Source of the DNA: an uncultured Desulfobacter sp.
Lineage (GTDB): Bacteria > Desulfobacterota > Desulfobacteria > Desulfobacterales > Desulfobacteraceae
Assembly: GCF_963665355.1 (NCBI RefSeq)
Contig: NZ_OY762229.1
Span: 4,774,001 to 4,838,000 of the forward strand
Direction: 5' to 3'
Length of the DNA: 64,000 nucleotides
Shown: positions 27,832 through 37,007 of the stretch, one piece after another
Layout of the letters: every line of letters starts with the position of its first letter
How positions within the stretch are numbered: the first letter of the stretch is position 1
Notes under the pieces: generated by a model
The model's input: only the letters and a program-made list of their open reading frames with translations
The model's database searches: none
Told to the model about the DNA's origin: nothing
Program-made: the position numbers and the translations under genes

Positions 27832-29253
27832 TCACTTGATATCATTTATGGTTCCAACCATGTCTGAGGTTGTGTTCCCAGGTCGGAAGTCCGCAAGCAC
27901 CATACCATTGAACTTTCCCTGGCTGTAGACTTCAATCCTGAAAATCGAACCGTCCCGGTCGATTGAGAAACGCTGCATGCAATCGTTTCTGGTTATGAGA
28001 ACTCCTGCCTCATCCGTAATATCCTGTTTTGAGTAACCAATGATATTCACCCGGTGATCCGGTATGGGGTGCACCAGAAACTGCTTTTTAACCTGAATCC
28101 GGGAGCCAAAAGGCACCTGTTTTTTTCGGCCGTCGATCTCTATCTCAAGATGGTCAATTCCCAGATCATATTCAAAATACTGGGGGCTGAGTCGGGAAAG
28201 ACAGCGGTTGCCGTGGTACAGATCAAAAGCCGACTCATTGTGCACCAGGGCCAGCAAAGGATTATTGCCCATAAAGTTCAGTTCACCGTCTTTTTCCATG
28301 GGAAGAAAATAGATATGCTTGCGTATGTTTTCCGCATAGAGGAGGATTCTGCGCTCTCCCAGAGTCAGAGCAATATCCTTGTCAATGGCCTTTGAAATTT
28401 CGTTGTTTGTTAAAGAAAAATCACGTTGGAAAAATATTCCGGCCTGTTTTAAAAAGGATTCAATGGCCAGAAGATGGTAATATACGCGGTCGGGGGTTGG
28501 AAATGACTTGCTGGCTTCAATTCCAAAAGCGGGTTTTTCATTTTTCATGGCAAAAAAGGTAAGTGTCTTTGCCATCTCCGCATCCCCTTGGGCTGTCCGG
28601 GTATTTCTAACATGAACAGTATCGTCGGAGTTGATAACGTGGGTATTGATATCTGCAGCACACTGCCGGGCAGCGGCGGCAAGATCACAAAACAGGCCTG
28701 AGTATTTTGAAGGCATTCGGGCCTGGTCTATGATAATGCTTTGTCCCCATCTGTCAGGATTGCGCATATCGCTTTCCCGGATGGGCATAAAAAAGCCGGA
28801 ACCATCGTGCAGATTTAAAATAAAATCCACGCCCGGATCAGTGATCATTGACTTTATTTTATCTATGATCTGCCGTTCAGGATCTGTTTTGCTCACCTGG
28901 TCAAACTTGCGGTTCATGTCCCCGTAAACGCCTCGGCTGCGCTTGATAATGCTTTCGAAATTGAGGTTGGGGACGACAATAACCTGGCCGGATATAATTT
29001 TATACCGGGTGGCGATAAGGGCCGCGGCATTGAACCCCCCCGGTTCATCCCCCTGGATGCCGCCCACAATTAAGGCGGTTTTTCCAGGCACATGTGATGC
29101 CAGGGTATGCACGCTGAAGCCAAGGCCGGATTGGGAGGCAAACGCCGATCCGGCAAGCCATAAAAAGACAATGCCCCCCAAAGCCGACATAACCAGCCAA
29201 CGCAGATTCTGCAGGCCCCCACAGCAATTATTAAGACAACACCATGATATCAT
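27832..29253 (-). CDS. M99-family peptidoglycan carboxypeptidase (Csd4-like)
   Basis: This 473-residue protein has an N-terminal export signal (hydrophobic stretch about 20-40 ending GSAFAS) and the catalytic core of M99 carboxypeptidases. The zinc ligands are Gln67 and Glu70 in GGIQGDEPGG and His149 in LNLHDGSGFF. The Q/E/H set and the 79-residue distance from Glu to His match Helicobacter Csd4, which trims peptidoglycan tripeptides and sets helical shape. It is probably periplasmic and involved in cell shape. No SD is evident for ATG 29253; Met22 is an alternative start. Confidence 0.82.
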   Translation of the reverse strand: MISWCCLNNCCGGLQNLRWLVMSALGGIVFLWLAGSAFASQSGLGFSVHTLASHVPGKTALIVGGIQGDEPGGFNAAALIATRYKIISGQVIVVPNLNFESIIKRSRGVYGDMNRKFDQVSKTDPERQIIDKIKSMITDPGVDFILNLHDGSGFFMPIRESDMRNPDRWGQSIIIDQARMPSKYSGLFCDLAAAARQCAADINTHVINSDDTVHVRNTRTAQGDAEMAKTLTFFAMKNEKPAFGIEASKSFPTPDRVYYHLLAIESFLKQAGIFFQRDFSLTNNEISKAIDKDIALTLGERRILLYAENIRKHIYFLPMEKDGELNFMGNNPLLALVHNESAFDLYHGNRCLSRLSPQYFEYDLGIDHLEIEIDGRKKQVPFGSRIQVKKQFLVHPIPDHRVNIIGYSKQDITDEAGVLITRNDCMQRFSIDRDGSIFRIEVYSQGKFNGMVLADFRPGNTTSDMVGTINDIK

Positions 29254-29504
29254 TGTAAATTTATTGCACAGATATTATTTCTTTTGTTTTTCATCCTAAT
29301 TTTACACACATTATCAAATAGAAGACAAAATGCAAACGTCCCTATGTACTTGGCCCTAAAAAATATTTATTCTTCCCCGGTAAAGTATAAAAATTCCGGG
29401 GCAATTTTATAAGAAATGTGTCATTCTGATATCAAAAAGTTTCAGCCAGACCACCAGGCAGAGTAGTATAAAGTAGAGTAGCCTCAGAGTGAAAGGTCAC
29501 GGTC

Positions 29505-31745
29505 ATGGGAGAAAACACCAGAAAACCACCAGGTCCAGGTAATGCTCGAAACAGCCTTGGCGCATTCGGCGGTGTCTTTACACCCTCCATCCTCACAATT
29601 CTGGGAGTAATACTGTTCATGCGTGCCGGGTTTGTCATTGGTCAGGCTGGTATTTTTCAAATCCTTTTGATTTTGTGCTTAAGCCATGCAATCACCCTGC
29701 TGACGGCCATTTCAGTGTCAGCCGTGTCCACGAACACCCCTGTTTCCGCAGGCGGTGCCTATTTTCTGATATCAAGGGCGCTTGGACCTGAATTTGGCGG
29801 TGCCATTGGCCTGGCCCTGTTCTGCTCCCAAGCAATTTCAGTGCCCTTTTATATCCTGGGATTTACCGAATCCATGATCCGCACCTTTCCAGTCCTTGCA
29901 GTCCACTTCAGGACCATTGCCCTGATCACCACATTTTTTTTGTTCATTATCACCCGGGCCGGAGCCAGGTGGGCGGTCCGGGCACAATACCTGATCATGA
30001 CGATTCTGGTCCTTTCCATTCTTGCGTTTTTAGGAGGCGCCTTAGTTCACTTTGACAGCAGCCTGTTTTCAAAAAACTTTGGGCCGGGTTATACCAATAA
30101 CACATACGGATTCTGGAAAGTCTTTGTCATCTACTTTCCGGCGGTCACCGGAATCATGGCAGGCATCAGCATGTCCGGCGACCTGAAGAATCCCGCCCGG
30201 GCCATTCCGGCAGGCACCCTGGGGGCTGTCCTCACAGGATTTGTTGTATACGGGCTTCAGATTATTTTATGCGGCGGCGCCCAATCCCGGGAAGAGCTGA
30301 TTTATTCGTCTTTTGAAACGCTATGCAACCAGGCGCTTTTCAACGCCGGCTTTTTGGTGGTTGCCGGCGTATTTGCAGCCACCCTGTCCAGCGCCCTGGG
30401 ATCGTTCATGGGGGCTCCCAGGGTGATCCAGGCCGTTGCCGGGGACCGACTCATCCCCCTTCTGCATCCGTTTGAAAAGGGGGCAGGCCGGGCCAATGAG
30501 CCGGTTAGGGCCCTGTGGCTGACCCTGGGATTAACCATCACCACCATCCTGTGGGCAGGCAACGGCAACACCGGCCAGGCATTTAATATCCTGGCAGGTG
30601 TTGTCTCCATGTTTTTTCTCTACACCTACGCCATGATTAATGTTGCCGCCTTTGTTGAATCCTTTGCCGGCAACCCCTCCTTTAGACCGGGATTTAAGTA
30701 TTATCACTGGCTGCAGGCGCTTATTGGAGCTGCAGGGTGCGCCGTCACAGCCTTTTTAATTCATCCGCTGACAGCGGTGTTTGCGGCAGCCATCATATCG
30801 GCAATGGTTATACTGCTCAGACGCAGAACCCTTCAGGTCCGCTTCGGTGATGCACGCTGGGGTTTTTTCTATTCACGGCTTAAAGCCAATCTCCTCCAGC
30901 TTTCAATGATGCCCGTTCATCCCAAAAACTGGCGCCCGGCGGTTCTGGTGTTCTCGGGAAATCCGAATACCCGGTTTGCACTGGTGCAGTATGCCCTGTG
31001 GATCGGCGAGGACCGGGGCATGGTCACCCTGGTCCGTATCCTTCCCGGCAACATCCAGTACCTCATGGAAAAAAGAGAAACCGCCCTGACCCAGCTTAAA
31101 AAATTCTTTGAGGACAACGGTTTCATCGGTTTTTCAACGGTCATGGTTTTACCCGACCTTGACCAGGGTATCTGCGCGGCGCTCCAGGCTCATCCACCCG
31201 GGCCTCTTAAACCCAACACCGTAATTTTCGGCTGGTCATCGGACCCGGCCAGGGCGCACTCCTTTGCACGGCACATGGGCTTTGTCAGGTCCATGGGAAT
31301 GAATCTTGTCATAATCAATGACAAAGGACTTCCCCAAGTTCAGGACAAATGTTTCATCGATATATGGTGGCGGGCCAGAAAGAACGGTTCTTTGATGGTT
31401 ATCCTGGCCCATCTTCTCACCCTGAACAGACAATGGGCTGATGCAACCATCAGACTGTTCAGAATCATCCATGACCCTGCCTGGGAGCAGACGGCAAAAC
31501 AGGCCATGGAAGCACTGCTGAGAAAGGCCAGGGTAAAAGCGGAAATCCGGGTCATCGTATCCACGGCTCCCTTTGAAAAGATACTTAAATCCATATCCAC
31601 CGAATCATCGGTTGTTCTCATCGGATTCAACGTGCCTGAACAAAGCAAAGCCGCAGAATTCCAGGCCAGGTACACCAGAACACTGGCCCCTTTACCCACG
31701 CTTATAATGGTCTCGTCCATCGGGGACTGCGATCTGTTTGCGTAA
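29505..31745 (+). CDS. SLC12-family (Na-K-Cl cotransporter-like) permease
   Basis: This 746-residue membrane protein has about twelve membrane segments in its first 440 residues (GVFTPSILTILGVILFMRAG, SVSTNTPVSAGGAYFLISR, MSGDLKNPARAIPAGTLG). A soluble domain of about 300 residues follows. The first half matches the cation-chloride cotransporter branch of the APC superfamily. The C-terminal part resembles the SLC12 cytosolic domain (PNTVIFGWSSDP). The ion specificity cannot be read. ATG 29505 follows AAAGGTCACGGTC. It is monocistronic. Confidence 0.85.
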   Translation: MGENTRKPPGPGNARNSLGAFGGVFTPSILTILGVILFMRAGFVIGQAGIFQILLILCLSHAITLLTAISVSAVSTNTPVSAGGAYFLISRALGPEFGGAIGLALFCSQAISVPFYILGFTESMIRTFPVLAVHFRTIALITTFFLFIITRAGARWAVRAQYLIMTILVLSILAFLGGALVHFDSSLFSKNFGPGYTNNTYGFWKVFVIYFPAVTGIMAGISMSGDLKNPARAIPAGTLGAVLTGFVVYGLQIILCGGAQSREELIYSSFETLCNQALFNAGFLVVAGVFAATLSSALGSFMGAPRVIQAVAGDRLIPLLHPFEKGAGRANEPVRALWLTLGLTITTILWAGNGNTGQAFNILAGVVSMFFLYTYAMINVAAFVESFAGNPSFRPGFKYYHWLQALIGAAGCAVTAFLIHPLTAVFAAAIISAMVILLRRRTLQVRFGDARWGFFYSRLKANLLQLSMMPVHPKNWRPAVLVFSGNPNTRFALVQYALWIGEDRGMVTLVRILPGNIQYLMEKRETALTQLKKFFEDNGFIGFSTVMVLPDLDQGICAALQAHPPGPLKPNTVIFGWSSDPARAHSFARHMGFVRSMGMNLVIINDKGLPQVQDKCFIDIWWRARKNGSLMVILAHLLTLNRQWADATIRLFRIIHDPAWEQTAKQAMEALLRKARVKAEIRVIVSTAPFEKILKSISTESSVVLIGFNVPEQSKAAEFQARYTRTLAPLPTLIMVSSIGDCDLFA

Positions 31746-31975
31746 AAGAAGGCTTCCCATAATTACCGGGCCGAGAACACTCCGGCATAATTTTAACACG
31801 ATAAACGTTGAGGCCTCACCGAATAATGGTTATATATTAAGCTAACGTAAAAAAGTTGATAACAGTACGTTAATGAACCAGCAAAGCGACTCAAATAAAC
31901 CCATTGAAATCATATCCGGCAAAATATCTGCCCAAGCGCCCCTGATTAAAACACTTCTCCCAACAAAGAGGCCCT

Positions 31976-33277
31976 ATGAAAATCATCACCACACATAAAG
32001 GTTCCGACTTTGACGCCCTGGCATGCCTTGTGGCAGCCACTGTCATATATCCCGATGCCAAACCTGTCCTTCCCGGAACAGTGAACGCCAATCTTAAAAA
32101 TTTCCTTGCCATTCACAAAGATATTTTTGACTTGTGGGCACCCAATGAAGTGGACCTGGATACCATTGACACCCTTATCTGCGTCGATACCCACTCCTGG
32201 TCACGCCTGGACCAGAGATTCAGCGTTTTATCCGAAAAAAGCGACCTTGACATCATTGTCTGGGACCACCATGAGGAAGGAGATATTCAAGCCCGGGAGT
32301 CCCATCTCTCCCGGACAGGGTCAGCAGTCACCCTGCTTGTCCAACAGATCGAAAAAGAACGTAAACTGATCACCCCGATTCAGGCCACCTTGTTTTTAAT
32401 CGGCCTTTATGAAGACACAGGTCATCTGACCTATCCGTCCACCCTTCCCGAAGACGCTTATGCCGCAGGATTCCTCTTGTCCCGCAGAGCGGATCTCAAT
32501 ATCCTGGGCACGTTTCTACAGCCAGCCTACGGAAAAAAACAAAAGGAGATCCTTTTTGATATGGTCCAGCGGGCCGAACGAAATGAAATCAAAGGATTCT
32601 CTTTGAGCGTATCCCAGGTGGAAATCCAGGGCCGGGTGGAAAATCTGGCCATGGTGATGCAGATGTACCGGGAACTTATGAATGTAGACGTGGCCATCGG
32701 CATATTCAAAGACGTGGAAAAAAACAAATGCATGGTGATCGGCCGAAGCGGGGTTGATGAGATCAATATCGGTGTGCTCATGCGCTCCATTGGTGGAGGA
32801 GGCCATCCCGGAGCCGGCTCGGCTCTGGTTAAGGGGGCCAATCCGGATGCATTACTGGAAACCGTTCTGGAGTTGCTCAAGGGCAACCAGTATTCCTCCA
32901 TCATGCTCTCGGATATCATGTCGTACCCTGTGGTAACGGTAAAAGATGATACCCCTGTGGGTGATGTGGCCATGATGCTGCGGGAGATGGGATGTTCGGG
33001 TATGCCTGTGGTGGATGACAGCGAAAATCTTGTGGGCGTTGTTTCAAGGCGTGATTTCAGGAAAGTCAAAAAGGCAAATCAGATGCAGTCCCCGATTAAA
33101 GCCATTATGAGCCGCAAAATTATTACCATCGATTATGACAGAAGCGCTTTTGAAGCGGCTCGTCTTATGATCAGGCATGATATCGGAAGAATTCCCGTGA
33201 TGAAAGATGGAAAAATCATCGGTATCATCTCCAGGTCTGATGCCATGATGTACTTTTATGATCTGCTTCCGGATTAG
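31976..33277 (+). CDS. DHH/DHHA1 phosphoesterase with a CBS pair, lacking a nucleotidyltransferase domain
   Basis: This 433-residue protein has DHH motifs (GSDFDALACLVA, CVDTHSW, VWDHHEEGD), the DHHA1 signature IGGGGHPGAGSAL and two CBS repeats (LSDIMSYPVVTVKDDTPVGD and KAIMSRKIITIDYD). In many Deltaproteobacteria this order continues into a poly(A)/CCA-adding nucleotidyltransferase. Here it stops right after the second CBS and a hairpin follows. It is probably a metal-dependent phosphoesterase acting on oligo- or dinucleotides, regulated by adenylates; this is inference. The SD is AAAGAGG. Confidence 0.85.
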   Translation: MKIITTHKGSDFDALACLVAATVIYPDAKPVLPGTVNANLKNFLAIHKDIFDLWAPNEVDLDTIDTLICVDTHSWSRLDQRFSVLSEKSDLDIIVWDHHEEGDIQARESHLSRTGSAVTLLVQQIEKERKLITPIQATLFLIGLYEDTGHLTYPSTLPEDAYAAGFLLSRRADLNILGTFLQPAYGKKQKEILFDMVQRAERNEIKGFSLSVSQVEIQGRVENLAMVMQMYRELMNVDVAIGIFKDVEKNKCMVIGRSGVDEINIGVLMRSIGGGGHPGAGSALVKGANPDALLETVLELLKGNQYSSIMLSDIMSYPVVTVKDDTPVGDVAMMLREMGCSGMPVVDDSENLVGVVSRRDFRKVKKANQMQSPIKAIMSRKIITIDYDRSAFEAARLMIRHDIGRIPVMKDGKIIGIISRSDAMMYFYDLLPD

Positions 33278-33289
33278 CTATTGTTTGAA

Positions 33290-33321
33290 GCAAAGTGGGC
33301 GACATGAAATGCCCACTTTGC
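33290..33321. terminator. Hairpin between the DHH-CBS gene and lepA
   Basis: A perfect 11-bp stem pairs 33290-33300 with 33311-33321 around a 10-nt loop, in the convergent gap. U-tracts are weak on both strands. Confidence 0.6.
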
Positions 33322-33334
33322 GTCTAAAAACGGG

Positions 33335-35137
33335 CTAATCAGACTTTAATACTGACAAAAATGCCGACTGAGGAATCTCCACAGATCCCACCATCTTCAT
33401 TCTTTTTTTACCTTTTTTCTGTTTTTCCAGAAGCTTGCGCTTTCTTGAAATATCACCGCCATAACATTTGGCCGTAACATCTTTACGAAAGGCAGAAATG
33501 GTTTCCCTGGCAATAATCTTGCCGCCAATGGCACCCTGGATTGGTATTTTAAACTGTTGTTTTGGGATCTCCTCCCGCAGCTTTTTGCAGGCAGCCCTTG
33601 CCTTGGTCTCTGCCTTGTCCCGGTGAATCAGCATTGAAAGCGCATCAACACGCTCTCCGTTTATCAGAAAATCCAGCTTTACTAAATTGGTTTCCTGGTA
33701 GCCCGCAATGACGTAATCAAAGGACCCATAGCCCTGGGTCACACTTTTAAGACGGTCATAAAATTCATAAACCACCTCGGCCAAGGGCAGGATAAATTTC
33801 ATTTCCATGCGGTTGGAGGTCAGATACTGATAATTGGTGCTGATACCTCGGAATTCGTGGCAGACCTGCATGACATTTCCCATATATTTATCCGGCACAA
33901 TGATGGAGGCTTTGATAATGGGTTCCCTGACACATTTGATTTCTGTGGGATCAGGATATTCGGTGGGGTTGTCAATGATCTTAACTTCCCCTGACGCATA
34001 GGTGATTTCATACTGGACCGAAGGTGAGGTTAAAATAAGGGAAATATCGTATTCCCGTTCAAGGCGCTCCTGTACCACCTCAAGGTGCAAAAGCCCCAGG
34101 AACCCGCAACGGTACCCGAACCCCAATGCGGCAGATGAGTCCTTTTCATAAATCAGGGAGGCATCATTGAGCTTTAGTTTTTCCAGGGCTTGGGTCAGTT
34201 CCTCATAATCGTCGGCTGCCACCGGGTACATGGAAGAAAACACCACGGGCGTGGGCTCCCTGAAACCACCCAGGGCCTTGTCACACCGTTTGTCCGGCAT
34301 GGTCACCGTATCTCCGATTTTAACGTCGGATATAAGCTTTATCCCTGCAATAAAATACCCAACCTGGCCGGCTTCAAGGCTTTCCTGGGGATTACGCTTG
34401 ATCTGGAACAGTCCTACTTCTTCTACCTTGTAGGTCGCATCATTGGACATGAACTCTATCCAGTCCCCTTTTTTTATGCTTCCCTCAAAGATTCTGAAAT
34501 GAATGATAACGCCCCTAAAAGGATCATAGTGAGAGTCAAATATCAGAGCTTTAAAAGCACCTGTGTTTTCCACAGTGGGCCCGGGGATCCTGTCAACAAT
34601 GGCTTGAAAAACTTTATCAACACCTGTTCCCATCTTTGCAGACACAAGCAGGGCCTGTTCACTGTCAAGACCCATATCCTCATCAATCTGGTCTTTAACC
34701 CATTCAATTGCCGCCGAAGGAAGGTCAATTTTATTGATAATCGGAAGGATATCAAGTTCATGCTCCATGGCCAGGTACAGGTTGGCCAGGGTCTGGGCCT
34801 CCACCCCCTGGGATGCGTCGGCCAGTATTAAGGCGCCTTCACAGGAAGCAAGAGCCCGTGACACTTCATAGGAAAAATCCACATGTCCGGGTGTATCAAT
34901 GAGGTTCAGCAGAAACTTGCCACCGTCAGGTGCCGTATAGGGAAGGGATACGGTCTGGGATTTTATGGTGATCCCTCTTTCCCGCTCTATATCCATGGAG
35001 TCCAGGATCTGTTCTTTCATATCCCGATCTTCTATAATACCGGACAGCTGAATCAGCCGGTCAGACAACGTGGATTTACCGTGATCAATATGCGCAATAA
35101 TAGAAAAATTTCTAATGTGAAGCGGATCGTATTTCAA
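33335..35137 (-). CDS. lepA: Elongation factor 4 (LepA)
   Basis: This 600-residue GTPase is full length for LepA. Motifs: AHIDHGKSTLSDR (G1), the switch region RGITIKSQTV, DTPGHVDF (G3) and NKIDLP (G4), plus the LepA-specific C-terminal end (GGDISRKRKLLEKQKKGKKR). It acts on the ribosome during translation under stress. The start is TTG at 35137, supported by GGAG about 6 nt upstream. It diverges from a REC-GGDEF gene. Confidence 0.96.
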   Translation of the reverse strand: MKYDPLHIRNFSIIAHIDHGKSTLSDRLIQLSGIIEDRDMKEQILDSMDIERERGITIKSQTVSLPYTAPDGGKFLLNLIDTPGHVDFSYEVSRALASCEGALILADASQGVEAQTLANLYLAMEHELDILPIINKIDLPSAAIEWVKDQIDEDMGLDSEQALLVSAKMGTGVDKVFQAIVDRIPGPTVENTGAFKALIFDSHYDPFRGVIIHFRIFEGSIKKGDWIEFMSNDATYKVEEVGLFQIKRNPQESLEAGQVGYFIAGIKLISDVKIGDTVTMPDKRCDKALGGFREPTPVVFSSMYPVAADDYEELTQALEKLKLNDASLIYEKDSSAALGFGYRCGFLGLLHLEVVQERLEREYDISLILTSPSVQYEITYASGEVKIIDNPTEYPDPTEIKCVREPIIKASIIVPDKYMGNVMQVCHEFRGISTNYQYLTSNRMEMKFILPLAEVVYEFYDRLKSVTQGYGSFDYVIAGYQETNLVKLDFLINGERVDALSMLIHRDKAETKARAACKKLREEIPKQQFKIPIQGAIGGKIIARETISAFRKDVTAKCYGGDISRKRKLLEKQKKGKKRMKMVGSVEIPQSAFLSVLKSD

Positions 35138-35156
35138 TTGAACTCCAAACTAAGAG

Positions 35157-35185
35157 TTGACAAAAAAGATGTATATATATAATAA
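35157..35185 (+). promoter_or_regulatory. Sigma-70 promoter of the REC-GGDEF gene
   Basis: TTGACA (35157-35162) is followed at 15 nt by a perfect TATAAT (35178-35183), or at 17 nt by TAATAA (35180-35185). Confidence 0.6.
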
Positions 35186-35265
35186 AGCAATACATTTATC
35201 AATTGTCTTTTGCAGTGTCAAGAAAAGCCGATGTTCAAGACGCTCTATTTGTATCGGAGATTTCC

Positions 35266-36165
35266 ATGGCCCACGCCATCCTTATTGTTGACGATGACAT
35301 AGCCGTCAAGGAGTCCGTAGAAGAATTTTTAACACTGATGACCTATGAGGTCAAAAGTGCTGAAAATGCATTCCAGGCCATTGAAATCCTTAAAACTTTC
35401 CAACCCGATATTGTTTTAACGGATATCATGATGCAGGGGATGGACGGACTTGAACTGACACGACTGATCCGGGAAAAGTATGACAGTGATGTCATGGTCA
35501 TGACCGGCTACTCTGCTGATTATTCCTATGAAGAGGCCATCAATGCCGGGGCCAGTGATTTTATTTTCAAGCCTTTCCGCTTTGAAGAACTGGATTTAAG
35601 AATCAGGCGGATGCTTAGAGAAGCCGCATTTAAAAAGGAAAGAGACAAGCTTTTAGAAGATATGAAACAGCTGGCCATAACCGACGGGTTGACCGGCCTG
35701 TTCAATTCCCGGCAATTTTTCCATCAGATCAAACAGGAAATAAAACGCTTCCAGCGCTACTCCAGGGATTTATCCCTCCTTTTGCTGGATATCGATTTCT
35801 TTAAAGCATACAACGACACCTGGGGGCACCTGGAAGGCGACAGGGTGCTCATGAGCATGGGCATGATCATCGCTTCATGCCTGCGCAGCATGGATTCCGC
35901 CTACCGTTACGGGGGTGAGGAATTTGCCGTACTGTTGCCGGAAACAGAGCTGCAGGAGGCCTGCGTGGTGGGCAACCGCATAAAAGAGAATGTTGAAAAA
36001 GCAGTATTCACACCGGAAGACGGTGTACAGACATCTGTGACTGTAAGCTTAGGGGCGGCACAACTCATTAATGGTGAAGACTTCACCTCTTTCATCAAAC
36101 GCACGGACAAAGCACTATATCATTCCAAGAAAAACGGACGTAACCAGTTAACAGCAGCCAGTTAA
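35266..36165 (+). CDS. Response regulator diguanylate cyclase (REC-GGDEF)
   Basis: This 299-residue protein has an N-terminal receiver domain (VDDDIAVKESVEEF, phospho-Asp in PDIVLTDIMM, Lys in FKPF) and an active-looking GGDEF domain. The catalytic motif is RYGGEEF, and the inhibitory I-site RSMD sits five residues upstream, so product inhibition by c-di-GMP is expected. It resembles PleD-type output proteins. No histidine kinase is adjacent. Start ATG 35266 has CGGAG 7 nt upstream; an upstream in-frame start at 35203 is less likely. Confidence 0.9.
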   Translation: MAHAILIVDDDIAVKESVEEFLTLMTYEVKSAENAFQAIEILKTFQPDIVLTDIMMQGMDGLELTRLIREKYDSDVMVMTGYSADYSYEEAINAGASDFIFKPFRFEELDLRIRRMLREAAFKKERDKLLEDMKQLAITDGLTGLFNSRQFFHQIKQEIKRFQRYSRDLSLLLLDIDFFKAYNDTWGHLEGDRVLMSMGMIIASCLRSMDSAYRYGGEEFAVLLPETELQEACVVGNRIKENVEKAVFTPEDGVQTSVTVSLGAAQLINGEDFTSFIKRTDKALYHSKKNGRNQLTAAS

Positions 36166-36167
36166 TA

Positions 36168-36992
36168 TCAATCGATACGCATACTTAAGTCAACAGAAAC
36201 AGCCTGGTGGGTCAGTGCGCCGCAGGAAATAACATCCACACCGGTTTTGGCAATAGCGTTCAACGTCTCTATGCTGACATTTCCCGAAGCTTCCACCACT
36301 GCACGTTTTCCTATCAACGCTACGGCTTTTGTCATGCTGTCAATATCCATATTGTCGAGCATGATGACATCAGCCCTGACATCAAGGGCCTGTTGAACCT
36401 GGGACATATCGCAGACTTCCACCTCCACCTTCATCAGATGGGAGGCCCGGCTCCGGGCAAGGAAAACGGCTGCCGCAATGGAGCCGGCAGCCGCAATATG
36501 GTTATCCTTTATCAGAATGCCGTCATAAAGGGCAAATCTGTGGTTAAAGCCCCCCCCTGCCCTGACAGCGTCTTTTTCAATTTTCCGCCACCCCGGCGTT
36601 GTTTTTCGGGTATCGACCAGCCTGACGTTAGGATTATCCAGTGCATTGACAAATTTTCGTGTCAGGGTTGCAATACCGGAAAGCCGTTGCAAAAAATTTA
36701 AGGCCACACGTTCGGCGGTCAGAAGGGAACGGATGTCTCCCGTGATGGTAAAGATGACATCATTTTTTTTAATGGTATCAGAATCACCAAAATGAATTTT
36801 GCATGCGATTGAAGGATCTACAGCATGGAACACCTTTTTTGCCACATCCGTTCCGGCCAGGATAAAGTCCTGTTTGGCCACAATGATGGCTGTTTTTTCC
36901 TGGGGATGAGGGAAAATACTTTCCGTTGTTACATCCCCAAGACAGGTATCTTCAAAAAGCGCCAGCCGGATGATCTGATCTGTTAAATCCAT
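36168..36992 (-). CDS. nadC: Nicotinate-nucleotide pyrophosphorylase (carboxylating)
   Basis: This 274-residue quinolinate phosphoribosyltransferase converts quinolinate and PRPP to nicotinate mononucleotide in de novo NAD synthesis. Visible family motifs are LALFEDTCLGDVTTESIF, ERVALNFLQRLSGIAT, DTRKTTPGWR, GGGFNHRFALYDGILIKDNH and MLDNMD. Length is normal. It starts 15 nt after valS on the same strand, so the two probably share a transcript. Confidence 0.95.
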   Translation of the reverse strand: MDLTDQIIRLALFEDTCLGDVTTESIFPHPQEKTAIIVAKQDFILAGTDVAKKVFHAVDPSIACKIHFGDSDTIKKNDVIFTITGDIRSLLTAERVALNFLQRLSGIATLTRKFVNALDNPNVRLVDTRKTTPGWRKIEKDAVRAGGGFNHRFALYDGILIKDNHIAAAGSIAAAVFLARSRASHLMKVEVEVCDMSQVQQALDVRADVIMLDNMDIDSMTKAVALIGKRAVVEASGNVSIETLNAIAKTGVDVISCGALTHQAVSVDLSMRID

Positions 36993-37007
36993 ATGTGTAT
37001 TTTCAGG

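Noticed and set aside
31873-31998. 41-codon open frame overlapping the DHH-CBS start
   Set aside because: No SD, low-complexity histidine-rich end, and it overlaps a well-supported gene in another frame.
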